Assembly: GCF_020740795.1 (NCBI RefSeq)
Contig: NC_067296.1
Span: 3,015,001-3,079,000, forward strand
Length of the DNA: 64,000 nucleotides
Source of the DNA: Apus apus
Lineage: Eukaryota; Chordata; Aves; Apodiformes; Apodidae
Reading direction: 5' to 3'
This document shows positions 1-11,131 of this stretch, one piece after another. Position 1 is the stretch's first letter, and each line of letters starts with the position of its first letter. The position numbers and the translations under genes were made by a program. The notes under the pieces are model-generated. The model did no database searches, was not told where the DNA came from, and worked only from the letters and a program-made list of their open reading frames with translations.

Positions 1-631
1 TGTTTTGCTAAAGCCTCACCCCTCAGAGCTCTTTGAATGCTTGTTCCAAAGCTGGCTGCAACCAGAGCCTGTGGGGGCACGTTTATACCTGTGGCTGAGG
101 AACACAGCCCCTGGGGCTTGTGTGCTCTGTGCTGCCTCCTGGGCAGTGTCTCAGGGATTTGGGATCCTGAGGAGAAGCCAGACCAGAAGCTCTACCAGGG
201 CCACTGAAGCACTTGGCACCACAGTGGGTAGGATTTGGAGCCCAGCAGGGTGGGGGTTGTGATGAAGCTTCTCCTATGAACCATGTGTGTAGGCACGGGG
301 ACACTTCTGATTTTCTTTCCTGCATCTGCAGAATTCTGCTGCATGTCTTTGCTTTTTTGCTTGTCCCTTGGCTCTGCCCTGCAGATGACAGTCCCCTCTG
401 CACAGTGCTGCTCTCTGGAGTGGCTGTGCTGAGCACACTGGGTTTGTGCTGAAGAGAGAGATGTTTAGCAGGGCTGTAGGACTTGCTCTGTTCACAGCCC
501 TGCCATTTGTGTTGGAGAATGTCCCTGGTAAGGTGGTGTTTTGGGCTTGGTTTTTTTTTTTTCTGGAAAATTAATTTTCTTTCTGTGGTGATTTAAGCAG
601 GCTGATCTGTTCTTGCTTTTTTCCTCTCTAG
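1..631 (+). other. GSS: GSS intron (left edge of window)
   Basis: Non-coding. The sequence ends in a pyrimidine-rich tract and an AG at 630-631 just before the first GSS exon in the window. I see no earlier GSS exon here, so the first 92 codons must lie further left. A T-rich run sits near 550. Nothing else is recognised. Confidence 0.8.
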
Positions 632-707
632 CACCATCAAAGTAGATGACTTCACAGCTCGACTCTTCAGAATCCACACGCAGGTTCTGGAGGAAGGCTT
701 GGCTCAG
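632..707 (+). CDS. GSS: GSS exon, residues 93-117
   Basis: Acceptor AG at 630-631, donor GTAGCT from 708. The first base completes a codon from the upstream exon outside the window. It encodes [19 protein letters not shown] and a short tail, matching human [12 protein letters not shown]. Confidence 0.95.
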
Positions 708-3700
708 GTAGCTCAGCAGGAGACCCTCCCTGGCTGTTGGCAGCCCCTTCTGCTGGTGGTGGGATTGCCTGTTCCCTGCCAGGCAGCTTCCTGCTCTGGG
801 CTGTCCTGCAGTCAGGCTGGTCACTCCCATGTCTTGGTTACAGCCTGTGAGCTCAGGACTTTGCCCTCTTGGGCAGTCATGCCCTTTGGTTAGTGCTGCT
901 GGAAACTGGCCTTGACTGACTTGAGGACTTAAATCCTTGAGGATTTCAGCTGGTTTGTCCTTGGGGAGCCCCAGGAGAGCTCAAGGTGTGCTTGTGTTGG
1001 GACCTGCTCCCCACGGGGTGTCCCTGCAGCAGCTCCTTTCCTCTCAGGAGTGTTGTTTGCCCCTCTGCAGCACTGAGCAGGGCTGTGGGCCCCAAGCAAG
1101 GGCCAAAGCACCCACGGGCTCCTTGCAAAGGCCTTTCTCAAGAGGGAGGTGACTGGATCTGCCCCGGGAGGATTTTTGAGGCTGGGTGATCAGATTGATT
1201 TGCAGTTGCAGGCAAGAGGAGAACCCCCTTCACTTCCCCTCTCTTTTCAGTCTGTGTTTTTAGGCATAAACCGCTCTGATTACATGTTTGACTGTGGGGT
1301 GGATGGGACCCCAGCCCTGAAGCAGATAGAGATCAACACCATTGCTGCCAGCTTTGGAGGCCTCACCTCCCGCACTGCTGCTGTCCATGGGTAAGGGCCC
1401 ACCAGGCTCTGCAGCAGCTGCCACACACAGCCTGCTGTGCTCCCTTTGTGTGCTCCCCAAGCTCCTGCTCCCTAGGTCTGGTCAGAAGCTGTCGTGGCAT
1501 TTCCAGCCCTTTTTTTTTTTTTTGGTCCCACAGGAGGGTGTTGAAGGTGCTGGGGAAGCCTGAGGAGGCATCGCGGCTGCTGACAAACAACCCCTCCCGA
1601 GGGCTGGCCTGGGGTATTGCCAAGGCCTGGGAGCTCTATGGTGCTCCAGGGTAAGGAGAGTGGAGGTCCTGGGGTGTCTCATCTCCCCTGGGGATGCACG
1701 TGCTTGCTTTTGAAGTTGGTGCTTTCTGGAAGGTGCCTCTTTGCTAGGCAAGCTGCTCTCCAAAAGCCTGTGGCACCCTGGGAGGAGCCATGAGGTTCTC
1801 TTGGCATGCAAAGCTGCTGGGGCACAAAGGCAGAGGGGTGCAGAGGGACCCTGGAGGAGTTGTGGGGCTCAACAACCCTGCCCAGAGCCTTGCTTCTCCT
1901 CCTGCCCTTGTGCTTATGCCCCACACTTAGTAATTACACAGGGTTGTATGGTAACTAGTTAAAGAGGGACAAGGAGCTACTGGAGAGAGTCCAGCACAGG
2001 GCACTGAGGTGCTGAGGGGACTGGAGTGAGGAAAGGCTGGGAGAGCTGGGGCTGCTCAGCTGGAGAGGAGGAGGCTGAGGGGGAGTCTGATCAGTGCTAG
2101 TCAATATCTCCAGGGGGTGTCAGGAGGATGGGCCAGACTCTTCTCACTCGTGCCCAGTGACAGGACAGGGGGCAATGGGCACAAACTGGTCCACAGAAGG
2201 TTTAACCTAAATATCAGAAAATGCTTCTTTACTCTCCTGGTAACAGAGCCCTGGGACAGGCTGCCCAAGGAGGTTGTGGAGTCTCCATCCCTGGAGACAT
2301 TCCGGGTGTGGATGTGTTCTTGTGGGATCTGCTCTAGGGGATTCTGCTCCAGCAGGGGGGTTGGACTGGATGATCTCCAGAGGCCCCTTCCAACCCCCAC
2401 CATTCTGGGATTCTGTGACCCTTAGAAACAGTGGAGAAAATGAGCAAGAGCAGTGCAGGAAGGCTGAGTCACAGAGATCAGAAGTTTATGATCATGGGTG
2501 CATGTGGAGTGTTCCTGGGTTTGATGATGTCCTTGGTATCTTTTTCCAGTGCTGTGGTGATGTTTCTGGTGGAGGAAGTCCAGAGGAACATTTTTGATCA
2601 GCGATGTGTAGAAAATGAGCTTTGGAACAGGTAAAAGTTGAATTTCCCTGGGCTGGGAACAGTCTTGGAAAAGGGAGTCGGAGCAAACTGCTGCCAGATC
2701 ATGGTATCCCCCCCAGGGCAGCTTGTGGGGTGTCTCCAGGCTCTCCAGCAGGCACAGTGTGGCTGTGGGAGCACAGGAGCAGGCCAGGGAAAGATGGAAG
2801 TGTTCAGAATCTGTTTGCATTTTACTTTGTCACCTAATCAAGGACAAAGCCAAAACAATTGATAGTTTCTGGGACTGTGAGAGGACATGTCTTGGTATGT
2901 AACAAAGCAGACCTTATTGTGGGCTTATCTTTTGAGTCTGGTACATGGCCCCCTTCAGTGGCCTCCTGCCTGGCCTCAGCACCCACCTTCATCTTCTTGC
3001 CAACTCCCAAAGCCTCTCAAAGTCCTCAGAGCTGGACCAGTGGTAGCTTTCCTGTTGGCCAAGTCTCAGGTGAGACAATAAGGAGCAGAGTGGTGTTTAT
3101 GAGGGTCCTGCCTGCTCCCTGGCTTGGGATTGGACAGAGGGTATTTCAGAAAAGCTTAAATAATGAAGCTGCCTACTCTTTGTGAAGGATCTGGACAAGG
3201 CTGGGTAAAGGGCTGGGGAGAAGGAGGTGTTGTGGTGGGGTGAGGGCCCGGGGCTGGAGCAGCAGGAGGTGTGTGGTGGTGCCTGCAGCTCAGCAAGGTC
3301 ACAGTGCCGCTGTGTGGAGGGAAGGCTGAAGGGCCTGGGGGAGCTCAAACACAGGAAGCCACTCCTGTCTGCAGCTCTTGGCTTTGAGGCCATCCAGGGG
3401 TGAATCTGTTGAGCAGGGATAACAAAAGCAAAAATGATGACTTCTCTTAGAAACACTTTAGGAAGTGAAAGGTGAGCAGGGAGAAATCCAGGGTTGTTTG
3501 GGCTCGTTCTGCTTCCTACAGTGTTTGGGTAGAAACACAGGATGGGTGCTAAAGAGAGGGACTGGTTTGGCCTGTAGGATTCCCCTGGCTCTGTGGAACA
3601 AACCCTGAGGTTATTTGTGAAGGACCCTACGGATCCTCCTGCTGGAGCCACCAGTTCCACCTGTGATTTCTGGCTCCAGTGACTCTGCCCAGCCTGCTGA

Positions 3701-6700
3701 CTCTCCCACTCTTCTCTTCCCAGGAATATCCGGGTCATCAGGAAGCGGTTCAGGGATGTGTTTGAAAAGGGGTCTCTGGATGATGCCAGGAGGCTGTATA
3801 TGTGAGTATGAGCCAAGGTGTGCCTTCCTGCCCCTCTCCTGTCAGTGGGAATTTTCAACCAAGGGTGGTGACATGTTTTGAGTGTCAGTGGTGACTTTCT
3901 GAGCAGACAGTTCCTCTCCCTGCTTCAGGATGCTGCTGCTTCCCCTTGGACACAGAATGGTTTTGTTTTCAGTCTTGAGATCACGCACACAACACACACA
4001 CACAGCTGGAAACACAATTTCCCTCCTTCAGGCCACAGCCCTCTGTGGGGTGGGATCTGTGCTTGCTCCACAGACATGTGTTGTGCAAAGTCCTGACTCT
4101 TTCAGAGGCTTCCACAAGGACATTTCCTGCTCACTGTTCACGTGATGCTCTGCCAGTGGGAGCTGGGCTGAGTTACTGGTGCTAGAGGAGGAAGTGTTCC
4201 ATGTCCTTAGGGTATCTGCTGGGTTTGAGTGCATTCAGGGTCTTGCCTGCTCCCAGTGGAGGCCAGAACATGTGGGTCACAGACTCCCAAGTGCTGGCAG
4301 TTGGTCCAAAGTGTGACGTTTGTCCTATATCCAGGGTAATGTGCTTGGAGCTGTAGAAGCCTAAAGAAAGACATGTTTCCATGTCAATGCCTTTTCTGTA
4401 GTTAGGCTCATTTTTCCATGGTTTGACCTTTGGTGCCTCTGCTGTGTATAATTAACAAATAAATTTGTCATTGCCAGACAGTTAAGGGGCAAGTGTGTCC
4501 CCTGTACTTCCTCCAGAGCAAACTGCTCTGACTGATGGTTGCCTGTGCAGCCACCCTGCCTGCCTGCCAGCAGTTTGTGCTGCCTTGCCTGCCCACACAG
4601 GCTGTGGTGCTACAGGTAGGCTGAGACCCCTGCCCTGACAGGATGTTTTGGTGCCTGGGCAGGTTGTTGAGGTGATGTCCTGCCTTGAATTCCCACTGGA
4701 GAAGGAAGCTGTTCCTTCCCAGCTCGATGAATCTCCCAGGCCTGGCTCTGAATGGCAAAAACCATTAAAAAAAGTAGGTTCTTACCTCCCTGCTGGGCTG
4801 AGTGCCTGAATTATTGAGACTGGTTAGTCAGGGCAGAGGCCAGGTCTCAGCTCCCTGTGTCCCAGGGCAGGGCAAGCAGCTGGGGCTTAGTGGAACCAAG
4901 GCTCACAGTGCCCAGCTTTCTCTGGCAGAGCCAGAGTGGAGCAGAACATCCTGGAAGGGCAAGGAGCAGGGGCAAATGCTGCCCTGCAGCGCCTGCCTGA
5001 CCCTGTTGCAGCCCCCTTGGTGCTGGGGGGTTTGGGCAGAGGCAGGCAGGGACTGTGAATGGTGCTGGTTTCTGTTGCAGGGAGGGCCAGGAGGTGGCAG
5101 TGGTGTACTACAGAGAGGGCTACGTGCCAAAGAACTACGACCAGCAGGTCAGTGCTCTGCTCCCAGAACCTGCCCACCCTGTGGCCTTGCCCAGGGAGTT
5201 CGAAATGCCCCATCATGCCAGGGGTATCTGTGCTGTCCTGGGCAGGGTCAGCCCTATCCAGCCTTGCTGATAGCCTTGGGAAGCTGTGACTCTGCAGTGC
5301 ACACGAGTGTCCCTGGCATTCCTGCAGTGGGAAAAATGAGTGGTTTTCTTCTCCAAAACCCACCCATGTGGTGGTCTGGCCGCAGCACTGAATTGCTTCA
5401 GTGCAGTAGGGGTTAATATAGGTCCTGGCACCTGCTTGAAGGGTTTAGACTTGATCTACAGGTCACACACTCTGTCCTCTACTAGGACTGTTGGGCTGCA
5501 AGTGAAAATAATACAGAGCAGATCTCGGTGTTGGCTGGAGGTGGCAGCACTGGACAAGCTGTGGTGGCTGCAGAGAAAGACAATGGACTAACCTGGCTGT
5601 GCTGTTTCCTGAGGTGGTGGGAATCCATGTTTGCATGTCTGCTTGTCTCGGGGGTGCTATTCCCACCCCTGTCCCTGCCAGTCAGGGAGGGACGAGGCAG
5701 ATCATATGTCCATAACTGAGCAGCAAGGAGTGGAGAAAACGCTGGGGTGTTTTTGCTGACAGGATGGTTGCTCTGTTTCTCTCTCAGAACTGGGAGGCAC
5801 GTTTGTTGCTGGAGAGATCGAGGGCAGTGAAGTGCCCTGATATTGCTACTCAGCTGGCAGGCACCAAGAAGGTCCAGCAGGAGCTGAGCAGGCCAGGGAC
5901 ACTGGAGAGGTTGCTGCCTGGCCAGGCTGAGGCTGTGGCTCGAATCAGGGCAACGTTTGCTGGACTCTACTCTCTGGACATGGTGAGTGGGGCAGGAGGA
6001 GCCAGCGTGCAGGGCTGCGCTTGGCCTGTGTGTGTAGGGGGTTCTGTTTGGTTAAGAAGATGAGGGGGCCCTGTCATGGTCCCTGGAGGACCCTGTTGAT
6101 CCTGCTATCTGTCGAGGAGCCCCTGCTCCTCCCTGATGCTTTGCTGTGTCCACCCTTTCCTGCCAGGGAGAAGAGGGTGACAAGATGGCTGCTGCAGCCA
6201 TTGCTGACCCCGACCGCTTCGTGCTGAAGCCCCAGCGAGAAGGGGGAGGTAGGAGCTGCTCTGGGGCCCAGGGGGGGTTTGTTGCCTTTGTGCTGTGTCC
6301 AGGAGAGGCAGTAGCTCTGGGATGACTCCTGGTCCTGTGCTGAGGGATAAAAGGTGGGGGTCTGGTAACTACTTGCAGCCATGGGGACTGGTCCTGGCAT
6401 TGAGGTGTTGCTGCTCCTGGAGGAGCATCCCAGGGTGGGGGTGTGGGCAGCCCAGGCAGCAGGTGGGTGGGCAGGGGAGGCCTGGGGCTGTTTGGGCAGC
6501 TGGGGCTGCTGTGCTGGGGCCAGTGGCTTCTGCTGTGCTGGGAGGTGCTTGACTTGCTGGTTCTTATTGTCAGGGAACAACCTCTATGGTGAAGAGCTGA
6601 GACAAGTCCTGGAGAAGATCAGAGACAGCCCTGAGAGAACCTCCTACATCTTGATGGACAAGATCAAACCACAGCCATCCATGAATTACTTGCTGAGGGC

Positions 6701-7586
6701 TCACAGTCCCCTGCAAGTGTCCGAGTGCATCTCAGAGCTTGGGATTTTTGGTGTCTATGTCAGGTGAGAAAACGTGCTTGTACCATGGGGTGTTTACCTG
6801 CTTCAGCCAGCACTTGGGCTGGGAGTGTTCTCCCTGTGGCTCTGTCTGAGCACAGCAGCAGGGCAGATGTCTCTAGGGAGGTGGGAGGGACAGGGGACAG
6901 ACTGCCCCTGTCAGCAGTCCCTCAGTGCTGAGCCAACCTGCTGCCAAATGAGTTGTTGAAAAACCTCAGAGCTGGTGCTGGCAGTTACTGATGTAACAGC
7001 CACGTGGAACTGGTGTGTCTCATCCCTGATTTCTGAGAGCACTTCTTGGGTTCTGGATGCAGCCACATGCTTTTCTGACACCCTTGGTGATCTTGATAAA
7101 CATCTGAAGGCTTAATGCAGTCGTGTTCAACCCTAAACAGCTACTGCTTTGGTTTAAAACCCTCCCAGGCCCATAGAAACGTTTCCATGGCTTATAAATT
7201 AAGCCATGGACTGTCCTGCTCATAGTTTCAGAAACAGAAGTCCTGTGGCAGCCTTCAGAACCTGGCACTGGCTGTGCAGAGCAGCCAGACCAAGATGGCC
7301 CAGCTGGGAAAGGGCAGTGGTGCTGGCAGGCACAGCTCTGCAGGGATCCCTGCTTCAGCCCTGGGGCCTTTCCTGCTGCTCCCCTGCCCTGTGCTGTGGC
7401 AGGAGCATGACTCAAGTGGCCCCAGGTGCTCTGCAGGTGCTCAGTTGCCCTTTCCTTTGCAGACAGGGCCAGGAGCTGGTGATGAACAGGGCTGCTGGCC
7501 ACCTGCTGCGGACCAAGGCCACCAAGCACGCCGATGGGGGGGTGGCAGCTGGGGTGGCCGTGCTGGACACTCCATACCTGGTGTGA
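632..7586 (+). CDS. GSS: Glutathione synthetase (GSS), 3' ten coding exons, partial at left edge
   Basis: Glutathione synthetase joins gamma-glutamylcysteine and glycine with ATP to make glutathione, the second and last step of the pathway. It acts as a cytosolic homodimer of the ATP-grasp fold. Ten exons read here: 632-707, 1251-1390, 1534-1650, 2550-2630, 3724-3801, 5081-5147, 5788-5982, 6167-6248, 6574-6763 and 7463-7586. They sum to 1150 bases, which is one carried base plus 383 codons, exactly the human length from residue 93 to the stop. Residues known from human GSS are visible: Glu144 and Asn146 (Mg-binding, in [11 protein letters not shown]), Lys305, the glycine-rich ATP loop [13 protein letters not shown] (364-376), Arg450 and the DGGVAAG loop (458-464). 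All borders fit GT-AG introns. No frameshift or premature stop is present. The 5' end is outside the window. It is convergent with ACSS2. Confidence 0.97.
1251..1390 (+). CDS. GSS: GSS exon, residues 118-163
   Basis: Acceptor TTTTCAG ends at 1250, donor GTAAGG from 1391. It begins [13 protein letters not shown] and carries the Mg and substrate residues Glu144 and Asn146 in [11 protein letters not shown]. It ends with two bases of codon 164. Confidence 0.97.
1534..1650 (+). CDS. GSS: GSS exon, residues 164-202
   Basis: A T-rich tract and CAG at 1531-1533 precede it; donor GTAAGG from 1651. It encodes [20 protein letters not shown] and then the region ending [10 protein letters not shown]. This is the human RHVLSVLSKTKEAGK segment, somewhat diverged. 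Confidence 0.95.
1651..2549 (+). other. GSS: GSS intron carrying a CR1 insertion
   Basis: An intron of about 0.9 kb. Roughly half of it (1961-2425) is a CR1 retroposon fragment in the same orientation as the gene; the rest is unremarkable. Confidence 0.85.
1961..2425 (+). mobile_element. CR1 LINE 3' fragment
   Basis: It starts near 'gggacaaggagctactgg' and ends with the diagnostic CR1 tail 'ggactggatgatctccag' followed by 'attctgggattctgtga'. The 5' part is truncated, as is usual for CR1. It is inserted in a GSS intron on the gene's own strand. No coding capacity remains. Confidence 0.92.
2550..2630 (+). CDS. GSS: GSS exon, residues 203-229
   Basis: Acceptor TTTTTCCAG at 2541-2549, donor GTAAAA from 2631. 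It encodes [17 protein letters not shown] and then a segment ending ENELWN. It matches human ALVLLIAQEKERNIFDQ. Confidence 0.96.
2631..3723 (+). other. GSS: GSS intron
   Basis: About 1.1 kb between exons. I recognise no repeat or gene here. A minus-strand open frame through it has no family resemblance. Confidence 0.75.
3724..3801 (+). CDS. GSS: GSS exon, residues 230-255
   Basis: Acceptor CTTCCCAG ends at 3723, donor GTGAGT from 3802. It encodes [19 protein letters not shown] and then DARRLY. Matches human NIHVIRRTFEDISEKGSLD. Confidence 0.96.
3802..5080 (+). other. GSS: GSS intron
   Basis: About 1.3 kb. It contains a short CA-rich stretch near 3985-4003. No gene or interspersed repeat was recognised. 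Confidence 0.75.
5081..5147 (+). CDS. GSS: GSS exon, residues 256-278
   Basis: Acceptor TGTTGCAG ends at 5080, donor GTCAGT from 5148. It encodes [19 protein letters not shown] and then DQQ. Human has DGQEIAVVYFRDGYMPRQY. Confidence 0.96.
5148..5787 (+). other. GSS: GSS intron
   Basis: About 0.64 kb between two exons. I see no repeat or other feature in it. Confidence 0.75.
5788..5982 (+). CDS. GSS: GSS exon, residues 279-343
   Basis: Acceptor CTCTCAG ends at 5787, donor GTGAGT from 5983. Exactly 65 codons. It begins [20 protein letters not shown], contains [13 protein letters not shown] with the ATP-contacting Lys305, and ends [11 protein letters not shown]. Confidence 0.98.
6167..6248 (+). 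CDS. GSS: GSS exon, residues 344-370
   Basis: Acceptor CTGCCAG ends at 6166, donor GTAGGA from 6249. It encodes [18 protein letters not shown] and then VLKPQREGG, the start of the glycine-rich ATP loop. Confidence 0.97.
6249..6573 (+). other. GSS: GSS intron
   Basis: A short G-rich intron of 325 bp splitting the codon for Gly371 inside the ATP loop. Nothing else is seen. Confidence 0.8.
6574..6763 (+). CDS. GSS: GSS exon, residues 371-433
   Basis: Acceptor TTGTCAG ends at 6573, donor GTGAGA from 6764. It opens with NNLYGEEL, completing the glycine-rich loop, and ends with [12 protein letters not shown], identical to human. Confidence 0.98.
6764..7462 (+). other. GSS: GSS last intron
   Basis: About 0.7 kb. 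No repeat or gene recognised. Confidence 0.75.
7463..7586 (+). CDS. GSS: GSS last coding exon with stop
   Basis: Acceptor CTTTGCAG ends at 7462. It encodes residues 434-474 and TGA at 7584-7586. Arg450 lies in GHLLRTKA, and the [12 protein letters not shown] loop closes over the active site in the human enzyme. Confidence 0.98.
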
Positions 7587-8608
7587 GGAGGTGATGTCCT
7601 GTGCCACCCACCTCGTTCTGCTGCCCGAAGAGCTGAGCTGCCACAGCCTCTTCTCCTTAGTGTGATCTTGCCAAGGCTGATGTGCTGGGGGCTGTGAGGA
7701 GGGACTGTGTGGACACAACTACTCCCTTAGGGCAGCAGCTTCTCCTCTGCAATTCCTCCTGTGGGAAGAAGGGACTTCTTTGCTCTGCCTGCTCAGGGGG
7801 CCCTTCCCCATGGACGTGCCAGCTGTGACCTTCCAGGGCTGTGGTGTTGGTCAGGGTGTTCCCCTGGGGTCAAGCCTGTGGGCAGGGACCTGTACAGCAA
7901 AGCTGATGGGTGAGTGTCCCACACCAGGCACTGTTCTCTGTTTTGTGCTCCTTGATGCTGTATTATTTCTGGAGACAGATGCCCAAAGCCTGGGGAAGGG
8001 GAGGAGAAAGGTGGATGTGCCAGTAGCAGCCTTCACCTCTGGGATTTGCAGCCCAGTGCCTCAGTGCTTTCCAGGCTGAAGAGGGGAGCCTTGCCCTACA
8101 GGCCCATGGCCCCTCTAGCCCTTGCTCAGGTGCCACTGCCCCCATTTCTGTGTTTCCCTGTGCCCAAGGATCCTGCACAAGGGAAAGCTGACCTGGTGTA
8201 ATTGACCCAGGGGCCTCCTGCTTGCTCTTTTTCTGCCCAACCTCTGCTTTGTTGGGAGTGGGTACTCATCCCCAGTCGTGCCTCAGTGCTGCCCAGGGCA
8301 GGCAGCAGTGCAGAATGCATCTGGGGTGCCCTGGCTGCATCTGCTCTCTCTGCCTCCTGCAGCCAGAGCCAGTGGCTCCCCACGGGTTGGCTTACGTGTC
8401 CCTTAGCAATGGTGGCAGATCCCAGTGTGAGGTGACCTGGAGCCCTGTGTCACAGCTGGTGTTCTGACACCCCCTGACTCCCTGCCTTGTGCCAGTGCCT
8501 CTCCCTGCACCAGGCACCCAGCAGCTCCTGTGTGTGACTGATGCTGGGTGGTGGTTTGGGGGGGCTTTACCCCCAGCCAGAGATTAAAAGGTATGTGCAA
8601 TCTGAACC
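7587..8608 (+). other. GSS: GSS 3' UTR
   Basis: About 1.0 kb from the stop codon to just past an ATTAAA signal at 8583-8588. No intron or second gene is apparent. The end is inferred from the signal. Confidence 0.6.
8583..8588 (+). terminator. GSS: Probable GSS poly(A) signal (ATTAAA)
   Basis: ATTAAA, the commonest variant of AATAAA, about 1 kb after the GSS stop. It is followed by a region turning TG-rich. I found no canonical AATAAA between the stop and this point. Confidence 0.55.
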
Positions 8609-9400
8609 ATGTTCTTGGGCCAGTCTTCTCCAAGACTAGACACGATGGGGAGCAGTTTGCCTCCTGCCTGGCCAGGCACAGCCTGTGCAGGGCCTCTCCT
8701 GCCTTTAGAGGAGGCTGCTAAAGCCAACCCAGCAGCTTCTTTTCTGGTTGCAGCACAGCTCTGTCCTGGGGATGTGTCCTGGCACTTGGCTCCACCACAT
8801 AACCCAGCACAACCAGTGCCTGGAGAGCTGCTGGGGAGAGGGGTGTCAGGTAAGATGGTCTCCAGGAGGAAAGCACCCTCAGCCTGGAGCTGTGGCTGCA
8901 CTTTTGCTGGAGCAGCAAGTGGCTGAGAGGAGCAGGAGAGTACTGTAGCTGGAGGCAGGTGCTGGTGAGACCTGAGCTGAAGGTGACACTGGGGACCAGA
9001 GTGGAGAGGCAGGGGCTGGTGGGATCCATTGCTGTGTGTGGGTGAGGACCAGGCCTGGTGTGGTGGCACAGCAGCTTGCAACAGCTTTACTGTTTGTGGT
9101 GGGGTCTGTGACACTTCCCATGAGTCCCAGTGGTGGTTGGCTGGAGAGCAGGGAGAAAATGAGGCACAGGCTCTGTCCCTGGAGTCACAGCTTCTGCCCC
9201 TGCCCCAGGGCAGGGTGGCAGCTCAGACTGTGTCACAGCCAGTGACTCCCAGGCCATTGGGAAGGATCACAGTGGCAGGCACCTGCCCCTCCCCAAACAC
9301 CCACCCTGCTCCTGGCACAGCAGGTCCAGCAGCAATGTCTGCACACACCCCCCTCTCCCCCAGACCCCACAGCAGACAAGCACCTACAACCCCCCCCTTT
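8609..9400. other. Convergent intergenic gap between GSS and ACSS2
   Basis: About 0.8 kb between the two predicted 3' ends. It is GC-rich, unique-looking sequence with no gene, repeat or RNA recognised. Confidence 0.6.
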
Positions 9401-9414
9401 CCATTTCCTTGAAT

Positions 9415-9420
9415 TTTATT
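9415..9420 (-). terminator. ACSS2: Probable ACSS2 poly(A) signal (AATAAA on minus)
   Basis: Plus-strand TTTATT reads as AATAAA on the minus strand. It is the only canonical signal I found between the ACSS2 stop and GSS, and the sequence just beyond it is GT-rich on the minus strand. Confidence 0.6.
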
Positions 9421-10734
9421 CCATTTTGCATAAAATTCCAGCTGTTGCCAGCCAAAACTACAGAGCGGATGAAGAGTAACGGGGAGAGATGAGGTGGGGA
9501 TCCCTGCCAAGGGGGTGGCACAATCCAGTGGTACAGAGGTGTGTGGGGGTGCATGGGACACTGGCACCCATGGAAGTCAGAGCCCACAGACATGTGCTGT
9601 GCTGGTGAGAGCAGCAGGTAAGAACTGAGAGTGGGGACTTGGACAACAGCCCCTTGGAGCACCAAGCAAGACTTGCCCTGAGCACCCAGCCCTGGAGGCA
9701 GCTGCCTCATCCTTCCCAACCAAAGATCAGCTCAGGGTGTAGGCAAAGCCTGTACACGTTGGCACTTGCCCCCCCCCAAAAAAAAAGCTGTTGTAGCAAG
9801 TTTTAAAGCCCGTTTCACCTTTGGTTTAAGTGCAAAAAATCAGGGTTCACATGCAGTTTTCATACAGACATCACACAAGAGGTCACTGTCCCAGCTGGGG
9901 GTAGGTGTCATTCCTTGGAAGATTGGCTTTGGCAGTACCCATGTGATGTTCAGGCTCTTGGGCTAGGAGCTTTGGGGTGTTTTCCTCTCCCCCATCAAAA
10001 AGCCATGGCTGATGTAAGCAAAAGTGAACTTTAAGCATCTCCTACTGTTTGTTTTTTCCCCCCCGATGAGAAAACATCAACTGGACTAACACAGCCCTGC
10101 CTGCCTTGGCCTCTGCTGGGGCACAGGTTCTGGTGTGCCATAATGCAGCTCCTGGTTGCCTGCAGGGGTAAAGGTGCCTCCAAGGGGCTTTGTTTTCCCA
10201 GTTTTCCCAGCCTTTGGTATCCACAGCACCCACCCCTATCCCAGGCCTCACCAGCAGCATCCAGCTGTGCAGCCACAGAGCTGTGGGGCTCTATAGAAAC
10301 ATGTCAGACCAAGGCTTGTCCTCCAAGACCACCCGTGGCTCCCTAACGTGTCCATGGCCAGCAAAAGACCCTGGATTGGGAAGGTGCCAGCTGGCACTGT
10401 GCAGTTAGGAAGCAGCAGATCTTGGTACCAAATTGCTCTGCAAACCCTGGTTAAAGCACAGAGCTCCCTTGAGCCCTGCCCTGCTCCCCTTCAGAGCTCT
10501 CCTAGGCTCAGACAAGGGGTGTGAGACACAACTCCAGATGTGAGGGTGCTTTTAAGTTCTGCAGCTTGCAGCACTCCAAGGAGACAAGGAAGCTTAGCTG
10601 GTGTGTGGGCAGTGGCAGATGCACCTCCCTTCCCTGCCTGCATTGAGCAACTCCAGCCCCACTTCCCCCCCACCCCCCAAAGTTCCTTCCCACTGCGCTA
10701 GGGCCCTTCAATTACATAAAGTTAATTAACACAT

Positions 10735-10749
10735 CCCCCCCCCCCCCCC
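10735..10749. repeat. C15 / G15 homopolymer
   Basis: Fifteen consecutive C on the plus strand, so G15 in the ACSS2 3' UTR RNA. A plus-strand AATAAA follows at once (10750-10755) but has no plus-strand gene to serve. Confidence 0.9.
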
Positions 10750-11003
10750 AATAAAATTAAAAATCAAGAACGAGGTGCTGAAAAGGGAGGAGGAGTCCCT
10801 CTGCACGATACCCATTTGGAACATGATGCACACTCCTCCAAGGCAGGTGGGACGTGGCCTCTCCAGGACCAGCCTTCCCCTCGTTCCTGACGTTGGTACA
10901 TTCCGTTCCAGAGGTGAAGGTCTCCTTCCCAGGGCTTGTTCAAGGGACCTGCTCCTCAGGATGCCCCTGCTACAGTTCTGCTCAGCAGGGCCAGGTCACA
11001 CTG

Positions 11004-11131
11004 CTACTGCTTAGTGTCACATCTGTTGTTGAAAAGATGTTTTATGATGCCTGGGTTTGCCAAGGTGGAGATGTCCCCCAGATCTTGGTCATTTTTGGCA
11101 ATCTTCCTTAATATCCGCCTGGTGATCTTTC
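11004..11131 (-). CDS. ACSS2: ACSS2 exon 18 (last coding), residues 642-683
   Basis: Minus-strand acceptor TCATTACAG precedes base 11131. It begins [19 protein letters not shown] with catalytic Lys643 and ends NNRCDTKQ and TAG. Human has GKIMRRVLRKIA here. Confidence 0.97.

Larger units (their letters stand above)
9400..11003 (-). other. ACSS2: ACSS2 3' UTR
   Basis: About 1.6 kb between the stop codon and the predicted poly(A) site. It includes a C15 run on the plus strand (G15 in the mRNA) at 10735-10749. Confidence 0.6.

Noticed and set aside
10750-10755. Plus-strand AATAAA as a GSS distal poly(A) signal
   Set aside because: It lies beyond the ACSS2 3' end region and next to a C15 run; the ATTAAA at 8583 is a simpler choice.
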